A stretch of 64,000 nucleotides of DNA from the NCBI GenBank assembly GCA_902799705.1, contig CADCBP010000009.1, positions 1 through 64,000 on the forward strand, given 5' to 3'. Each line of letters starts with the position of its first letter. Within the stretch, counting starts at the first letter, position 1. Under the pieces are notes generated by a model. It was not told where the DNA came from and made no database searches. It saw only the letters and a program-made list of their open reading frames with translations. Made by a program: the position numbers and the translations under genes. This document shows, in pieces, positions 6,505 to 15,839 of the stretch. This DNA is from an uncultured Bacteroidales bacterium (GTDB lineage Bacteria; Bacteroidota; Bacteroidia; Bacteroidales; Paludibacteraceae).

Positions 6505-7272
6505 ATGAAGATAGCACTGATAGGATACGGAAAGATGGGGCACATGATTGAAGAAGTGGCCCTGGAGCGCGGGCACGAGATAGTGGCGCGTATAGAGCCT
6601 AACCCCGACATTGTTCTACGGACGGCCACCGGCAGTCCGATCGGGCAAAGCCCTTCACCCGCAAAAGGAAGGGAGGTTTATTCGCCGGAAGAGGGATTTG
6701 AGAGTGAGGCGTTCAGACGCGCAGACGTGGCGATTGAGTTCACGACTCCCCTGACGGCGAAGGATAATATTTTACGCGCGTGGGCGCAAGGCGTGCCGGT
6801 GATCTCCGGTTCCACCGGGTGGAGACCGGAAGAATTGGAAATTGGAGATTGGAAATTGGAGATTGAAGGTAGCCGCGTTGTCGTAAAGGACGAAGCGGGC
6901 AAGGTGATGCTTGTTTGGAGCAGTAATTTCTCCGTGGGTGTGAATATATTCTTTGATGTGAATAAGTTTTTGGCGGAGAAGATGCGCAATCAGCCGCAGT
7001 ACACGCCGAGTATTACCGAGACACATCATATTCACAAGTTGGACAAGCCGAGCGGAACGGCGAAGACGCTCGCCGAAGGTATCCGAGATATCGGGATACC
7101 GAGATACCGGGATATCGAAATTGAATCTATAAGAGAGGGAGAGGTGCCGGGCACGCATGAAGTGAAATGGGACAGCGAAGAGGACACGATTATTATTACG
7201 CATATTGCTAAGGGCCGCAGAGGTTTTGCGCTTGGCGCAGTTTTAGCTGCCGAACAGCTAAACGTTAAATAG
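6505..7272 (+). CDS. dapB: 4-hydroxy-tetrahydrodipicolinate reductase
   Basis: DapB reduces the cyclic DapA product in lysine and diaminopimelate (peptidoglycan) synthesis, in the cytoplasm. The 255-residue protein has the NAD(P)-binding GYGKMG (7-12) and the active-site stretch ETHHIHKLDKPSGTA (about 172-186), which includes the catalytic His pair and the substrate-binding Lys. The ATG at 6505 matches the usual MKIALIGYGKMG start; the open frame begins earlier. Three segments look inserted: residues about 42-60 (a palindromic-element-like stretch), 110-121 (a 7-nt repeat array) and 193-206 (an 8-nt repeat array). All keep the frame and lie outside the motifs, so the enzyme is probably active. 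Confidence 0.93.
   Translation: MKIALIGYGKMGHMIEEVALERGHEIVARIEPNPDIVLRTATGSPIGQSPSPAKGREVYSPEEGFESEAFRRADVAIEFTTPLTAKDNILRAWAQGVPVISGSTGWRPEELEIGDWKLEIEGSRVVVKDEAGKVMLVWSSNFSVGVNIFFDVNKFLAEKMRNQPQYTPSITETHHIHKLDKPSGTAKTLAEGIRDIGIPRYRDIEIESIREGEVPGTHEVKWDSEEDTIIITHIAKGRRGFALGAVLAAEQLNVK
6832..6868. repeat. 7-nt tandem array (GAAATTG/GAGATTG) in frame within dapB
   Basis: About five units of AAATTGG/AGATTGG encode LEIGDWKLEIEG. The same heptanucleotide occurs on the opposite strand in the genes at 53804 and 57778. Confidence 0.85.
7084..7119. repeat. 8-nt tandem array (CGRGATAY) in frame within dapB
   Basis: About four and a half units alternating CGAGATAT and CGGGATAC encode IRDIGIPRYRDIE. 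Confidence 0.85.
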
Positions 7273-7383
7273 TTAAAGGGTTAAAATGGTTTTTATTGCA
7301 TAAAAACGTTAAAATGAAATCATTCAAAAGCAATAAACACAAAAAAACATTTTTTTATATTGGTCAAAAATGATCCGAAAAAG

Positions 7384-8751
7384 ATGAAAAGTTTTCAAGA
7401 TAGAATTAACAACGTATCGCGCGGCGGTTGGATCCGCGCCGGTATTTGGGGCACACTGTATGTTGTGTTCGTCTTTTGGGTGGCATGGGGCGACTGGAAG
7501 AGTTTGGGTTGGTTGGTGCTGCTGCCGCTGGTTGTGGATGCTTTCACGACGAAGTATATCAACTACAGTTGGTGGAGAAAGTATAAAGACACCAACACCG
7601 CCCTTTATACTTTGTTTAGTTGGATAGATGCGATTGTGTTTGCGTTGGTGGCGGTTTATTTCATCAATGTGTATATCTTCCAGAACTATCAGATTCCGAG
7701 TTCGAGTCTGGAGAAGACGCTGCGCGTAGGCGATTTCCTGTATGTGAGCAAGATGGCTTACGGAGCGCGCGTACCGCAGACACCGCTGTCGATGCCTCTG
7801 ATGCAACACACGTTCCCTGCCTGGTTGGGCGGCGGAAAGAGTTACCTGGACAAGCCGCATTGGGACTACAAGCGCCTGGCAGGTTGGACCAGTCCGCAGA
7901 AAGGGGACATCGTGGTGTTCAACTTCCCTGCAGGCGACACGGTTTGTACAAAGATGCAGAACCCTGACTATTACACGCTGCGCTATTACTACGGCGAGGC
8001 GCTGATCAAGACTCGCAAAGATGTGTTCGGCGACATCATCGTTCGTCCCGTTGACAGGCGTGAGAATTATGTGAAACGCTGCGTGGGCACTCCGGGAGAC
8101 AGTCTGAAAATCGTGGAGAACACGGTTTGGACGAAGACACCCCCCAGCCCCCTCTCAAAGGGGGAGTCATGGGAATGGGTTCGTGAGCCGGAACGCGAAG
8201 GGCTGCAATACAATTATTTCGTGCAGACGGACGGCCATTTGTTTGGCAGCAAATATCTGGACAAACTCGGTATCAGTATATCCGACCGCGTTCAGGTGGA
8301 CGCCACCACCTGGCATTTCCCCTTGACGCAAGCCATGAAGTCGGAGTTGAGCCAGAACCCGCATGTATCGGCGATTACCATCGAGCCGGAAGAGCAAGGC
8401 GGAGCCGTTTATCCGCTCGGACATAACGACTGGACGCGCGACAACTACGGACCAATCTATATTCCGAAGAAAGGCGACAAGATCTTGATTACCGAAGAGA
8501 ATTATTGGGTTTATAAACGCATCGCCGATGCGTATGAATTCAAGCCGATGGCGATTGGCGAGGAGTACGAGTTTGAGATGGATTATTACTGGATGATGGG
8601 CGACAACCGTCATAACAGTGCCGACAGCCGTTTCTGGGGTTTTGTGCCCGAAGACCATGTCGTCGGACGGCCGGTATTCATCTGGCTGAGCATTGACAAA
8701 GACAAGCATTCTATTCGCTTCTCGCGCATCGGAATGCGCGCAAAGCGATAG
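7384..8751 (+). CDS. lepB: Signal peptidase I, Bacteroidota long form
   Basis: The inner-membrane S26 peptidase removes signal peptides from exported proteins. With the ATG at 7384 it has 455 residues; a TTG 24 nt upstream is possible. Hydrophobic segments lie at about 20-36, 41-54 and 77-97. Catalytic Ser108 is in IPSSSLEKTL and catalytic Lys231 in ENYVKRCVGTPGD. The conserved MGDNRHNSADSRFWGFVP box is near the C-terminus. Residues 252-261 (TPPSPLSKGE) are encoded by an inserted palindromic element at 8140-8166. The gene follows dapB by about 110 bp. Confidence 0.93.
   Translation: MKSFQDRINNVSRGGWIRAGIWGTLYVVFVFWVAWGDWKSLGWLVLLPLVVDAFTTKYINYSWWRKYKDTNTALYTLFSWIDAIVFALVAVYFINVYIFQNYQIPSSSLEKTLRVGDFLYVSKMAYGARVPQTPLSMPLMQHTFPAWLGGGKSYLDKPHWDYKRLAGWTSPQKGDIVVFNFPAGDTVCTKMQNPDYYTLRYYYGEALIKTRKDVFGDIIVRPVDRRENYVKRCVGTPGDSLKIVENTVWTKTPPSPLSKGESWEWVREPEREGLQYNYFVQTDGHLFGSKYLDKLGISISDRVQVDATTWHFPLTQAMKSELSQNPHVSAITIEPEEQGGAVYPLGHNDWTRDNYGPIYIPKKGDKILITEENYWVYKRIADAYEFKPMAIGEEYEFEMDYYWMMGDNRHNSADSRFWGFVPEDHVVGRPVFIWLSIDKDKHSIRFSRIGMRAKR
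8140..8166. repeat. Palindromic element inserted in frame in lepB
   Basis: The core CCCCCTCTCAAAGGGGGAG forms a stem of C5/G5 and more. It encodes PPSPLSKGE. Related elements occur in the WbqC-like gene (9161-9193) and grpE (60785-60823). Confidence 0.8.
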
Positions 8752-8753
8752 AG

Positions 8754-8788
8754 CGAATTGAAAGTTGAAAGTTGAAAGTTGAAAGTTG
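8754..8788. repeat. 7-nt tandem array (GAAAGTT) between lepB and the WbqC-like gene
   Basis: Four to five units run directly into the TTG start codon of the next gene. Confidence 0.85.
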
Positions 8789-9319
8789 GTTTTGCCGATA
8801 GCATATATGGCACCGAAGGAGTGGTACAAAGCGTATCTGATTGCTCCGGAGGAAGTGGAGATCGAAGGGCTTGAATCGTTTGAGAAACAAACCTGTCGGA
8901 ACAGAGCCATTATAGGAAACGGAATCATGCTGAGTGTACCGGTGAAGAAAGTGGAGCACAAGCAGTTGACACGGGACATTGAGATCAGTTATCAGAGCCA
9001 CTGGCAACACCAACATTGGATTTCGCTGGTATCGACCTATAAAAACACACCGTATTTTGACTACTACGAGGAGTTTTTCCGGCCGTTTTATGAGAAAGAG
9101 TACCGGTTTTTATGGGATTTCAACAGCAAGATACATGAGACGATCATGGCATTACTGAACAACCTCTCCCCGGCCCTCTCTAAAGAGGGAGAAAAGTTCG
9201 CCTACAAGTGTACGACGGATTGGCGAGGCGAAGAGTTGAACCGTTTTTTTGGAGACGGGAAGAGCATATTAGATGAATTGTTTGAATTTGGGCCGGAGAC
9301 AACCGACCATTTGAAATGA
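8786..9319 (+). CDS. WbqC-like family protein
   Basis: The 177-residue protein shows the WbqC-like family pattern: an N-terminal LPIAYMAPKEWY, a QSHWQHQHWISLVSTYKNTPYF core (about residues 70-91) and a C-terminal acidic stretch. Members occur with surface-polysaccharide genes and are thought to act in sugar or amino-sugar modification, but the reaction is not established. The best start is TTG at 8786, formed by the end of a 7-nt repeat array; the first internal ATG would remove the conserved N-terminus. Residues about 126-134 (LSPALSKEGE) come from a palindromic insertion. It overlaps ilvE by 4 bp (ATGA). Confidence 0.75.
   Translation: MVLPIAYMAPKEWYKAYLIAPEEVEIEGLESFEKQTCRNRAIIGNGIMLSVPVKKVEHKQLTRDIEISYQSHWQHQHWISLVSTYKNTPYFDYYEEFFRPFYEKEYRFLWDFNSKIHETIMALLNNLSPALSKEGEKFAYKCTTDWRGEELNRFFGDGKSILDELFEFGPETTDHLK
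9161..9193. repeat. Palindromic element inserted in frame in the WbqC-like gene
   Basis: CCCTCTCTAAAGAGGGAG forms the core stem. It encodes NLSPALSKEGE, closely matching the lepB insertion. Confidence 0.8.
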
Positions 9320-10365
9320 AAGAGATAGATTGGAGTAAATTGGGATTTCATTACACCGAGCCGGACTACATCGTTCGGTCGGCGTATCATAATGGTGTGT
9401 GGGAAGAACCCTACGCCACGCAAGACAAGTACCTTCACTTGCATGTGTCGGCTACGTGTCTGCAATACGGGCAAGAGGCTTTTGAGGGGCTGAAGGCATT
9501 TCGGGGAGTGGATGGCAAGATCCGTATCTTCCGCTGGAGGGAAAACGCACGGCGCATGGCGAAGAGTGCCGAAGGGCTGTTCATGGCTCCGGTGCCCGAA
9601 GAACTTTTCGGCAAAGCCATCCGGCTGGCATTGGAGAAGAATATAGATTTCGTGCCGCCCTACGGCACAGGCGCCACGTTGTACTTCCGTCCTCTGCTGA
9701 TCGGTACGACCCCGCGTCTGGGTGTAGGACCGGGACGTGACTTCGAGTTCATCGTCATTCCCTCGCCTATCGGTCCGTACTATCCGGGCAAGTTCCATTG
9801 TACGACCTTCCTTGTGAATCGCTACGTGGACCGCGCGGCGCCTTACGGAACAGGTCAATTCAAGGTAGGCGGCAACTACGCGTCATCGTTCAGGGCTACC
9901 GAGGCGGCGCACATGATGGGTTGCGATTGTCTCTTCCTCGATGCCAGGCAGCATAAGTTTATCGACGAGTGCTCGGCTGCGAATTTTATTGGGATAAAGA
10001 AGCAGTCATCCATCAGTTGTCAGCCGTCAGAGATTGAGTACCTCACCCCGCGGAGTAGTGCCATTCTGCCAAGTATCACGAATGACAGCCTGATGACCTT
10101 GGCTCGCGAGATGGGTATGAAAGTGACGCGGAGACGGATTCGTCTGGAGGAGTTAGCGGACATGAGCGAAGCCGCAGCGTGCGGCACAGCGTGCGTGATC
10201 TCGCCGATAGACAAAGTGGTGGACACAGAGAAGAACAAAGTCTATTCCTTCGGCGATGAACCGGGTCCTGTACTGAGCCGACTCTACCACGCGCTGAAGG
10301 ACATCCAGTACGGACGAAGCCCCGACACACATAATTGGACAGAGATAGTCGAGATACCGGAATAA
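9316..10365 (+). CDS. ilvE: Branched-chain amino acid aminotransferase
   Basis: This PLP fold-type IV enzyme catalyses the last step of Leu, Ile and Val synthesis. Motifs in the 349-residue protein are the N-terminal HVSATCLQYGQEAFEGLKAF (about 43-62), the PLP Lys183 in GTGQFKVGGNYA, and the C-terminal SEAAACGTACVISP. The start overlaps the WbqC-like gene by 4 bp, which suggests translational coupling. A short stretch around residues 228-240 (KKQSSISCQPSE) looks added and is absent from the usual family spacing. The stop codon lies inside an 8-nt repeat array. Confidence 0.92.
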   Translation: MKEIDWSKLGFHYTEPDYIVRSAYHNGVWEEPYATQDKYLHLHVSATCLQYGQEAFEGLKAFRGVDGKIRIFRWRENARRMAKSAEGLFMAPVPEELFGKAIRLALEKNIDFVPPYGTGATLYFRPLLIGTTPRLGVGPGRDFEFIVIPSPIGPYYPGKFHCTTFLVNRYVDRAAPYGTGQFKVGGNYASSFRATEAAHMMGCDCLFLDARQHKFIDECSAANFIGIKKQSSISCQPSEIEYLTPRSSAILPSITNDSLMTLAREMGMKVTRRRIRLEELADMSEAAACGTACVISPIDKVVDTEKNKVYSFGDEPGPVLSRLYHALKDIQYGRSPDTHNWTEIVEIPE

Positions 10366-10384
10366 CGGTATACCGGAATAACGA
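10353..10384. repeat. 8-nt tandem array (ATACCGGA/ATAACGGT) at the ilvE stop
   Basis: Four units cover the end of ilvE, including its TAA stop codon, and part of the short intergenic region. Confidence 0.8.
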
Positions 10385-10413
10385 AAAATAATTTAAAAAA
10401 CCAAAATAATTTT

Positions 10414-11955
10414 ATGTTTAAGAATCAACCCAAAGGATTATTTGCGCTCGCGCTGGCGAACACCGGTGAGCGTTTCGGCTACTACACGATGTTAGCCGTC
10501 TTTGCGCTGTTCCTGCGCGCCAACTTCGGTTTGTCAGCAGGCGTAGCAGGTGCTATCTACTCAACGTTCTTGGCGTTTGTGTATTTCTTACCGTTGATCG
10601 GTGGTATCATCGCCGACAAGATCGGTTATGGTAAGTGTGTGACCATCGGTATTATCATCATGTTCCTCGGCTACGTGCTGTTGGCTATCCCTATGGGTGG
10701 CATTGAGTACGGAAGTACGGCTGTTGCTATGACCGGTATGATCGGTGCGTTGGTACTGATCTCCTTCGGTACAGGTTTGTTCAAGGGTAACCTGCAAGTG
10801 ATGGTAGGTAACTTATACGATGACCCGAAATATGCCGATCGTCGTGACGCCGCTTTCTCGCTTTTCTACATGGCGATTAACATCGGTGCCATGTTCGCAC
10901 CGACGGCAGCCGTGAAGATTATGGCATGGGCACATGAATCGCTGGGCGTAAGTGTGAACGACAGTTACCATTTTGCGTTTGCCGTAGCTTGTGCTTCGCT
11001 GGTACTGAGTATTGCTATTTACTACGCTTGCCGTCCTTGGTTCAAGCACGTAGAGAACACCGCCAAGCAGGCTGCTGCGAGTGGTCAGAAAGTAGAAGAG
11101 CTGAGTCCCGAGCAGACGAAAAAACGCATTGTAGCGTTGTGTTTGGTATATGCTGTGGTTATCTTCTTCTGGATGGCTTTCCACCAGAATGGTTTGACAT
11201 TGACCTATTTCGCCGATAAGTTTGTGGATCCTATCATAACCGGTACGCAAACCATGGCCTTTAATATCTGGAACCTTGTGCTGGTAGCTATCGGCGTGTA
11301 TGGTTTGTTCGGTATCTTCGGCGAAGGTTCTGCTAAATCAAAATCTATCTGGGGAGTTGTCACCGCAGCTGTTATCGGCATTTTGGCTATCCAATATGCA
11401 CATCACCCGGCAGAGATGCACATCTCCGCTCCTATTTTCCAGCAGTTCAACCCGTTCTATGTGGTGGCTTTGACTCCGGTGAGCATGGCTATCTTCGGTG
11501 CGCTGGCAAAACGCGGTAAAGAGCCGAGCGCTCCGCGTAAGATTGCGTATGGTATGTTGGTCGCTGCCGCAGCATATGCGGTAATGGCTTTCTGCTCGGT
11601 AGGTCTGTTGACGCCGAACGCACAAGAGGCTGCGCTGGAAGCAGGCGAGAGTCCGCTGATGGTGAACGCGAACGTACTGATCGGCACATATCTGGTTCTT
11701 ACCTTTGGTGAGTTGTTGCTCAGTCCGATGGGTATCTCGTTTGTCAGCAAAGTGGCACCTCCTAAATACAAAGGAATGATGATGGGTGGTTGGTTCGTTG
11801 CTACCGCACTCGGTAACTTCCTTGTATCGGTCGGTGGATTCCTTTGGGGCAACCTGCCGTTATGGCTCGTATGGAGTGTGTTCGTAGGCGTCTGTCTCAT
11901 CGCTGCAATCTTTATGTTCTCAATCATGAAGAAACTGGAAGAAGCAACAAAATAA
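10414..11955 (+). CDS. Proton-dependent oligopeptide transporter (POT/PTR family)
   Basis: This inner-membrane symporter takes up di- and tripeptides with protons. The 513-residue protein has about 12-14 hydrophobic segments. It carries the POT family signature ANTGERFGYYTM near the N-terminus (the ExxER-type motif with N/T in the first position) and FKGNLQVMVGNLY with SLFYMAINIGAM further on. It ends in a short charged tail. The next gene starts 1 bp after the stop. Confidence 0.88.
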   Translation: MFKNQPKGLFALALANTGERFGYYTMLAVFALFLRANFGLSAGVAGAIYSTFLAFVYFLPLIGGIIADKIGYGKCVTIGIIIMFLGYVLLAIPMGGIEYGSTAVAMTGMIGALVLISFGTGLFKGNLQVMVGNLYDDPKYADRRDAAFSLFYMAINIGAMFAPTAAVKIMAWAHESLGVSVNDSYHFAFAVACASLVLSIAIYYACRPWFKHVENTAKQAAASGQKVEELSPEQTKKRIVALCLVYAVVIFFWMAFHQNGLTLTYFADKFVDPIITGTQTMAFNIWNLVLVAIGVYGLFGIFGEGSAKSKSIWGVVTAAVIGILAIQYAHHPAEMHISAPIFQQFNPFYVVALTPVSMAIFGALAKRGKEPSAPRKIAYGMLVAAAAYAVMAFCSVGLLTPNAQEAALEAGESPLMVNANVLIGTYLVLTFGELLLSPMGISFVSKVAPPKYKGMMMGGWFVATALGNFLVSVGGFLWGNLPLWLVWSVFVGVCLIAAIFMFSIMKKLEEATK

Positions 11956-11956
11956 C

Positions 11957-12511
11957 ATGGAAGAACTTATCAAATATTTCGAGCAGTTAGAAGCTCGTAT
12001 CGCATCGCTGGAGGCTGAGGTGGCGGAATTGAAAAACCGCCCGCTACCTGAGCCGCAGGTAGTGGAGAAAGAGGTGGTCAAGGAAGTGGTTGTGGAGAAA
12101 CCTGTTGAGGTAATCAAGGAAGTGGTGGTGGAAAAACCGATAGTCGTTGCAGCACCGGCTGTTGAGGAGCAACCAGCCGTCAGCAATCAGCCGACAGAAG
12201 AGCCTGTTGCTGAAGGGCCTGTTGCTGAGGAGCCTGTCCAAGAAGCCCCCAAAGAAGTGGTTTCGCCCAAAGCGGCTGTTTACGGCAAAGCCGTAGAGGA
12301 CATCCGTCAGGCTATTTCGCTGGGCGACCGTTTCCTGTACCAACGCGAGCTCTTCGGCCAGAACGCCGAGATGATGCAACGTGCCCTCACCGAACTCAAT
12401 GAGTTGGGTTCCTTCGATGAGGCAGTCGCATACATCAATCGTTTCGGCTGGGACACCGAGAGCAGCACCTATCAGCAGTTCCTCGTCACCCTTCACCGGA
12501 GGTTCGGGTGA
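11957..12511 (+). CDS. Conserved Bacteroidota protein, coiled coil plus C-terminal helical domain
   Basis: The 184-residue protein has an N-terminal coiled coil (residues 1-25, EQLEARIASLEAEVAELK), a low-complexity Val/Glu/Pro region (about 30-100, repeats such as EVVVEKP and EEPV) and a compact C-terminal domain (about 105-184; SLGDRFLYQRELFGQNAE and FDEAVAYINRFGWD). I recognise the C-terminal part as a conserved uncharacterised Bacteroidota domain. There is no signal peptide. The function is unknown. It follows the POT gene by 1 bp and precedes rsmI by a repeat-filled gap. Confidence 0.6.
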   Translation: MEELIKYFEQLEARIASLEAEVAELKNRPLPEPQVVEKEVVKEVVVEKPVEVIKEVVVEKPIVVAAPAVEEQPAVSNQPTEEPVAEGPVAEEPVQEAPKEVVSPKAAVYGKAVEDIRQAISLGDRFLYQRELFGQNAEMMQRALTELNELGSFDEAVAYINRFGWDTESSTYQQFLVTLHRRFG

Positions 12512-12537
12512 ATTAAAAATTAAAAATTCAAAATTAA
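12511..12537. repeat. A/T-rich 7-nt tandem array before rsmI
   Basis: Units of AAAAATT/AAAATTC lie between the stop of the upstream gene and the GTG start of rsmI. Confidence 0.7.
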
Positions 12538-12539
12538 CT

Positions 12540-13205
12540 GTGTTATACATTGTTCCAACACCGGTAGGCAATTTGCAGGACATGACATTCCGCGCCATCG
12601 AGGTGCTGAAGTCCGTGGACCTCATTTTAGCAGAAGACACCCGTACCAGCGGTGTGTTGCTGCAACATTATGACATCCACACGCCGCTCAAGAGCCACCA
12701 TAAGTTCAACGAGCACGAGACCTCAGCAGACATCGTGGAGCGGCTCAAGGCAGGCGCAAACATCGCATTGATCTCCGATGCGGGCACTCCGGCAATCAGT
12801 GATCCGGGGTTCTTCCTGACGCGAGCAGCTTCCGAAGCGGATGTTGAGATCCAGTGTTTGCCCGGTGCGACCGCATTCGTGCCGGCATTGGTGGACAGTG
12901 GACTGCCGAACAACCACTTCTATTTCGAAGGTTTCCTACCGCAGAAGAAAGGCCGTCAGACGCGTCTGCAATATCTGGCTCAACTGGACGAGACCTTCAT
13001 CGTCTATGAATCGCCCTTCCGGCTGGTAAAGACCCTGGAGCAGTTAGCGGTTGTGTGCAGCGAAGAACGGAAAGCGAGTGTGACGCGTGAGATCAGCAAG
13101 GTACACGAAGAGACCGTCCGCGGCACATTAGCGGAACTGATAACCCATTTCAAACTAACGCCGCCGAAAGGCGAGATTGTAATTTGTGTAGCAGGCAATG
13201 AGTGA
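12540..13205 (+). CDS. rsmI: 16S rRNA (cytidine1402-2'-O)-methyltransferase
   Basis: RsmI methylates C1402 of 16S rRNA in the decoding centre. The 221-residue protein has the tetrapyrrole-methylase-type SAM fold: TPVGNLQDMTFRA near the N-terminus, AEDTR, SDAGTPAISDPG and the C-terminal PPKGEIVICVAG. The frame is open further upstream without an ATG; the GTG at 12540 (then LYIVPTPVGN) gives the family's usual N-terminus directly after the repeat array. The end overlaps the next gene by 8 bp. Confidence 0.9.
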   Translation: MLYIVPTPVGNLQDMTFRAIEVLKSVDLILAEDTRTSGVLLQHYDIHTPLKSHHKFNEHETSADIVERLKAGANIALISDAGTPAISDPGFFLTRAASEADVEIQCLPGATAFVPALVDSGLPNNHFYFEGFLPQKKGRQTRLQYLAQLDETFIVYESPFRLVKTLEQLAVVCSEERKASVTREISKVHEETVRGTLAELITHFKLTPPKGEIVICVAGNE

Positions 13206-14646
13206 AATGAAATCCTTGGCGAAGGACACCGCCATCTACGGACTGAGTTCGATCATAGGCAAGTTTCTGAACTACCTGTTGGTTCCGCTGTACACCTACG
13301 TGCTGGCGCGAACAAGTGACTATGGTATCGTCACCAACCTCTACGCCTGGACCGCTCTCTTGTTAGTTCTTCTCACCTATGGCATGGAGACCGGATTCTT
13401 CCGCTTTGCCAACAGAGAAGACTACGACGCCCGGACAGTCTATAAGACAGCCTATATTACGCTGCTCATCAGCAGTGCGCTGTTTACGATGCTCATCGTC
13501 ATCTTCCACCAGCCTGTTGCGAATGTGTTGGGTTATCCAGACCATGCGGAGTTTGTGGAGATGATGTTTGCCACTGTGGCCATCGATGCATTCGCATGTA
13601 TTCCATTTGCGTATTTGCGATACCAGAAAAGACCGATTGCATTTGCCGCACTCAAACTGCTGTTTGTTCTGCTTAACATCGGCTTTAACATTTTGTTCCT
13701 TGTCGTGCTTGGTAAGAATGATGTGTTCTATGTCTTCCTCAGCAATATCCTCGCGACGACTATTCAGACATTATGCCTGTTGCCGATGACGTTGCCCAAA
13801 GGCGGGTGTTTTGACGTAAACGTCCTTCGCGCAATGCTCCGCTACTCCCTGCCGTTGTTAATATTGGGCGTAGCCGGAATCATGAACCAGACACTGGACC
13901 GCATTCTCTTCCCTTACCTCTACAGCGGTGCAGACGCCCAGACGCAGTTAGGTATCTACGGTGCGTGCTTCAAAGTGGCGATGGTGATGATGATGTTCAC
14001 GCAGGCCTTCCGCTATGCGTATGAACCGTTCGTCTTCGCCAAGCATAAAGACCGCCATTCCGTAGAAGCGTACGCCGACGCGATGAAATATTACATTATT
14101 TTCTCGTACCTCATTTTATTAGGCGTCATCTTCTATCTGGACATCTTCCGCTACATCATCTCCAGCGCTTATTGGGAGGGCTTGAAGATTGTGCCGGTAG
14201 TATTATGGACGTATGTCTTCCAGGGCATCTATTTCAACCTCAGTTTTTGGTATAAGTTGACGGACGAAACCAAATGGGGTGCGTATTTCTCGCTCATTGG
14301 TTTAGTTATCACGCTTGTGCTGCAGATTGTAGGCGTACCATTGATCGGTTATTGGGCAAGTTGCGGCAGTAGTCTCGTATGCTATTTCGTGATTATGCTC
14401 TTATCCTATTTCATCGGTCAGAAGAAAGCCCCTATACCGTACGACCTGCAATGTATCGGACAATACACGGCGCTGACGCTTGGGCTGTTGGCGGTATATT
14501 ACGCACTGCGTCTCTACTACGTCCATAATATGTGGGCGTTGATGGGAATCGGTACTGTGCTCATCGCCTTGTATCTCATCGTAATGACCCGCCGGGATTT
14601 CCCGCTTAGCGGACTACCGGTGGTGGGGAAGTACTTCAGAAATTAA
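13198..14646 (+). CDS. Oligosaccharide flippase (Wzx/MATE-like), copy 1
   Basis: The 482-residue integral membrane protein has about 12-14 hydrophobic segments and the family N-terminus (AIYGLSSIIGKFLNYLLVPLY), the pattern of polysaccharide-biosynthesis flippases. These move lipid-linked sugars or similar lipids across the inner membrane. A paralog lies at 17088; the riboflavin synthase and two FKBP genes sit between. The substrate cannot be read from sequence. The start ATG overlaps the rsmI stop. The TAA stop lies in an A/T-rich repeat array. Confidence 0.8.
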   Translation: MSEMKSLAKDTAIYGLSSIIGKFLNYLLVPLYTYVLARTSDYGIVTNLYAWTALLLVLLTYGMETGFFRFANREDYDARTVYKTAYITLLISSALFTMLIVIFHQPVANVLGYPDHAEFVEMMFATVAIDAFACIPFAYLRYQKRPIAFAALKLLFVLLNIGFNILFLVVLGKNDVFYVFLSNILATTIQTLCLLPMTLPKGGCFDVNVLRAMLRYSLPLLILGVAGIMNQTLDRILFPYLYSGADAQTQLGIYGACFKVAMVMMMFTQAFRYAYEPFVFAKHKDRHSVEAYADAMKYYIIFSYLILLGVIFYLDIFRYIISSAYWEGLKIVPVVLWTYVFQGIYFNLSFWYKLTDETKWGAYFSLIGLVITLVLQIVGVPLIGYWASCGSSLVCYFVIMLLSYFIGQKKAPIPYDLQCIGQYTALTLGLLAVYYALRLYYVHNMWALMGIGTVLIALYLIVMTRRDFPLSGLPVVGKYFRN

Positions 14647-14668
14647 AAATTACAAATTAAAAATTATA
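14640..14668. repeat. A/T-rich tandem array at the flippase stop
   Basis: Units of AAATTAAA/AAATTAC cover the stop of the flippase and fill the gap to ribE. Confidence 0.7.
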
Positions 14669-14671
14669 CAA

Positions 14672-15298
14672 ATGTTTTCAGGAATTGTAGAAACTATGGC
14701 TCAGGTCGTGAAGATAGAGACCGAGCAAACTAATAAACACTTCACGCTTCGCAACCCGTTCGGCGAGCCGCTGAGTATCGATCAGTCCATCGCGCATAAT
14801 GGTGTGTGTCTGACGGTGGTGAAGATCGAAGGAGACCTCTATACGGTCACGGCGATGCAGGAAACGCTGCGTCTGACGAACCTTGACCTGCTGAAAGTCG
14901 GAGACTGGGTGAATGTCGAGCGTTCCATGCTGATGGGCAACCGTTTGGACGGACACATCGTACAAGGTCACGTGGACCAGGTGGCGCGTTGTATCGAGGC
15001 CAAAGAGACGGACGGCAGTTGGTACTACCGCTTCGAATATGACAGCACTCGCGAGATGGTTGAGCGCGGTTACTTCTGCGTGGACAAAGGTTCGGTAAGC
15101 ATCAACGGTGTGAGTCTGACAGTGTGCGAACCCGATGTGAAGGATGACAAAGGTTATGTGTCCGTATGCATCATCCCTTACACCCACGAGAACACCAATT
15201 TCAAATATATAGAGACAGGTACCGTCGTGAACCTTGAGTTCGACATCCTTGGCAAGTACCTCTCACGCTACGCAGCAATATTAAACAAACAACAATAA
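14672..15298 (+). CDS. ribE: Riboflavin synthase, alpha chain
   Basis: The enzyme dismutates two 6,7-dimethyl-8-ribityllumazine molecules to riboflavin. The 208-residue protein has two lumazine-binding repeats: [12 protein letters not shown] with NGVCLTV, then a second with [12 protein letters not shown] and INGVSLTV. Length and the two repeats are typical of the family. The next gene starts 2 bp after the stop. Confidence 0.93.
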   Translation: MFSGIVETMAQVVKIETEQTNKHFTLRNPFGEPLSIDQSIAHNGVCLTVVKIEGDLYTVTAMQETLRLTNLDLLKVGDWVNVERSMLMGNRLDGHIVQGHVDQVARCIEAKETDGSWYYRFEYDSTREMVERGYFCVDKGSVSINGVSLTVCEPDVKDDKGYVSVCIIPYTHENTNFKYIETGTVVNLEFDILGKYLSRYAAILNKQQ

Positions 15299-15300
15299 TT

Positions 15301-15822
15301 ATGGCAAAAGACAGTTTATCTTATCAATTAGGCATCTCCATTGCCCAGTACTTGATACAATATGGAGAGAAAGAACTTAATTACGATGATTTCAAGCAGG
15401 GTATCGACTTTGTGATGAAGATGTCCGGCGAAGCGAAGGTCGCCGGCGAGCAATTTCTGGCGGAGAATGCAAAACGCGAAGGAGTAAAGACCACTGCGAG
15501 CGGCTTGCAGTACGAGGTTTTGGAAGCTACTATCGGTCAAAAGCCGAAAGCCACCGACACCGTGCGTGTTCATTATGAAGGCACCCTCATCGACGGTACC
15601 GTTTTCGACAGCAGTTATAAGCGCGGCGAGTCCATCGCCTTCCCCCTCAACGGTGTCATCAAAGGTTGGACCGAAGGCCTGCAACTGATGTCCGTCGGCT
15701 CGAAGTACAAATTCTTCATCCCCTATCAACTGGCTTACGGCGAGCGCGGCGCAGGAGGTTCCATTCCTCCGTACGCTGCATTGATCTTCACAGTAGAACT
15801 TTTAGGAATAGAAACAAAATAA
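15301..15822 (+). CDS. FKBP-type peptidyl-prolyl isomerase, no signal peptide
   Basis: The 173-residue protein has a short helical N-terminal region like that of FkpA/Mip proteins ([14 protein letters not shown], residues 4-17), then an FKBP domain (about 82-172) with [18 protein letters not shown] and [18 protein letters not shown]. No signal peptide is seen, so it is probably cytoplasmic. It is a close paralog of the lipoprotein that follows 17 bp downstream; the FKBP domains are nearly the same, which points to tandem duplication. It assists protein folding by cis-trans proline isomerisation. Confidence 0.9.
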   Translation: MAKDSLSYQLGISIAQYLIQYGEKELNYDDFKQGIDFVMKMSGEAKVAGEQFLAENAKREGVKTTASGLQYEVLEATIGQKPKATDTVRVHYEGTLIDGTVFDSSYKRGESIAFPLNGVIKGWTEGLQLMSVGSKYKFFIPYQLAYGERGAGGSIPPYAALIFTVELLGIETK

Positions 15823-15839
15823 ATAACGTATTAAAATTT

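Noticed and set aside
6120-6551. 143-codon plus-strand frame running into dapB
   Set aside because: It crosses two promoters and a palindrome, has no protein character, and the dapB ATG at 6505 explains the 3' part.
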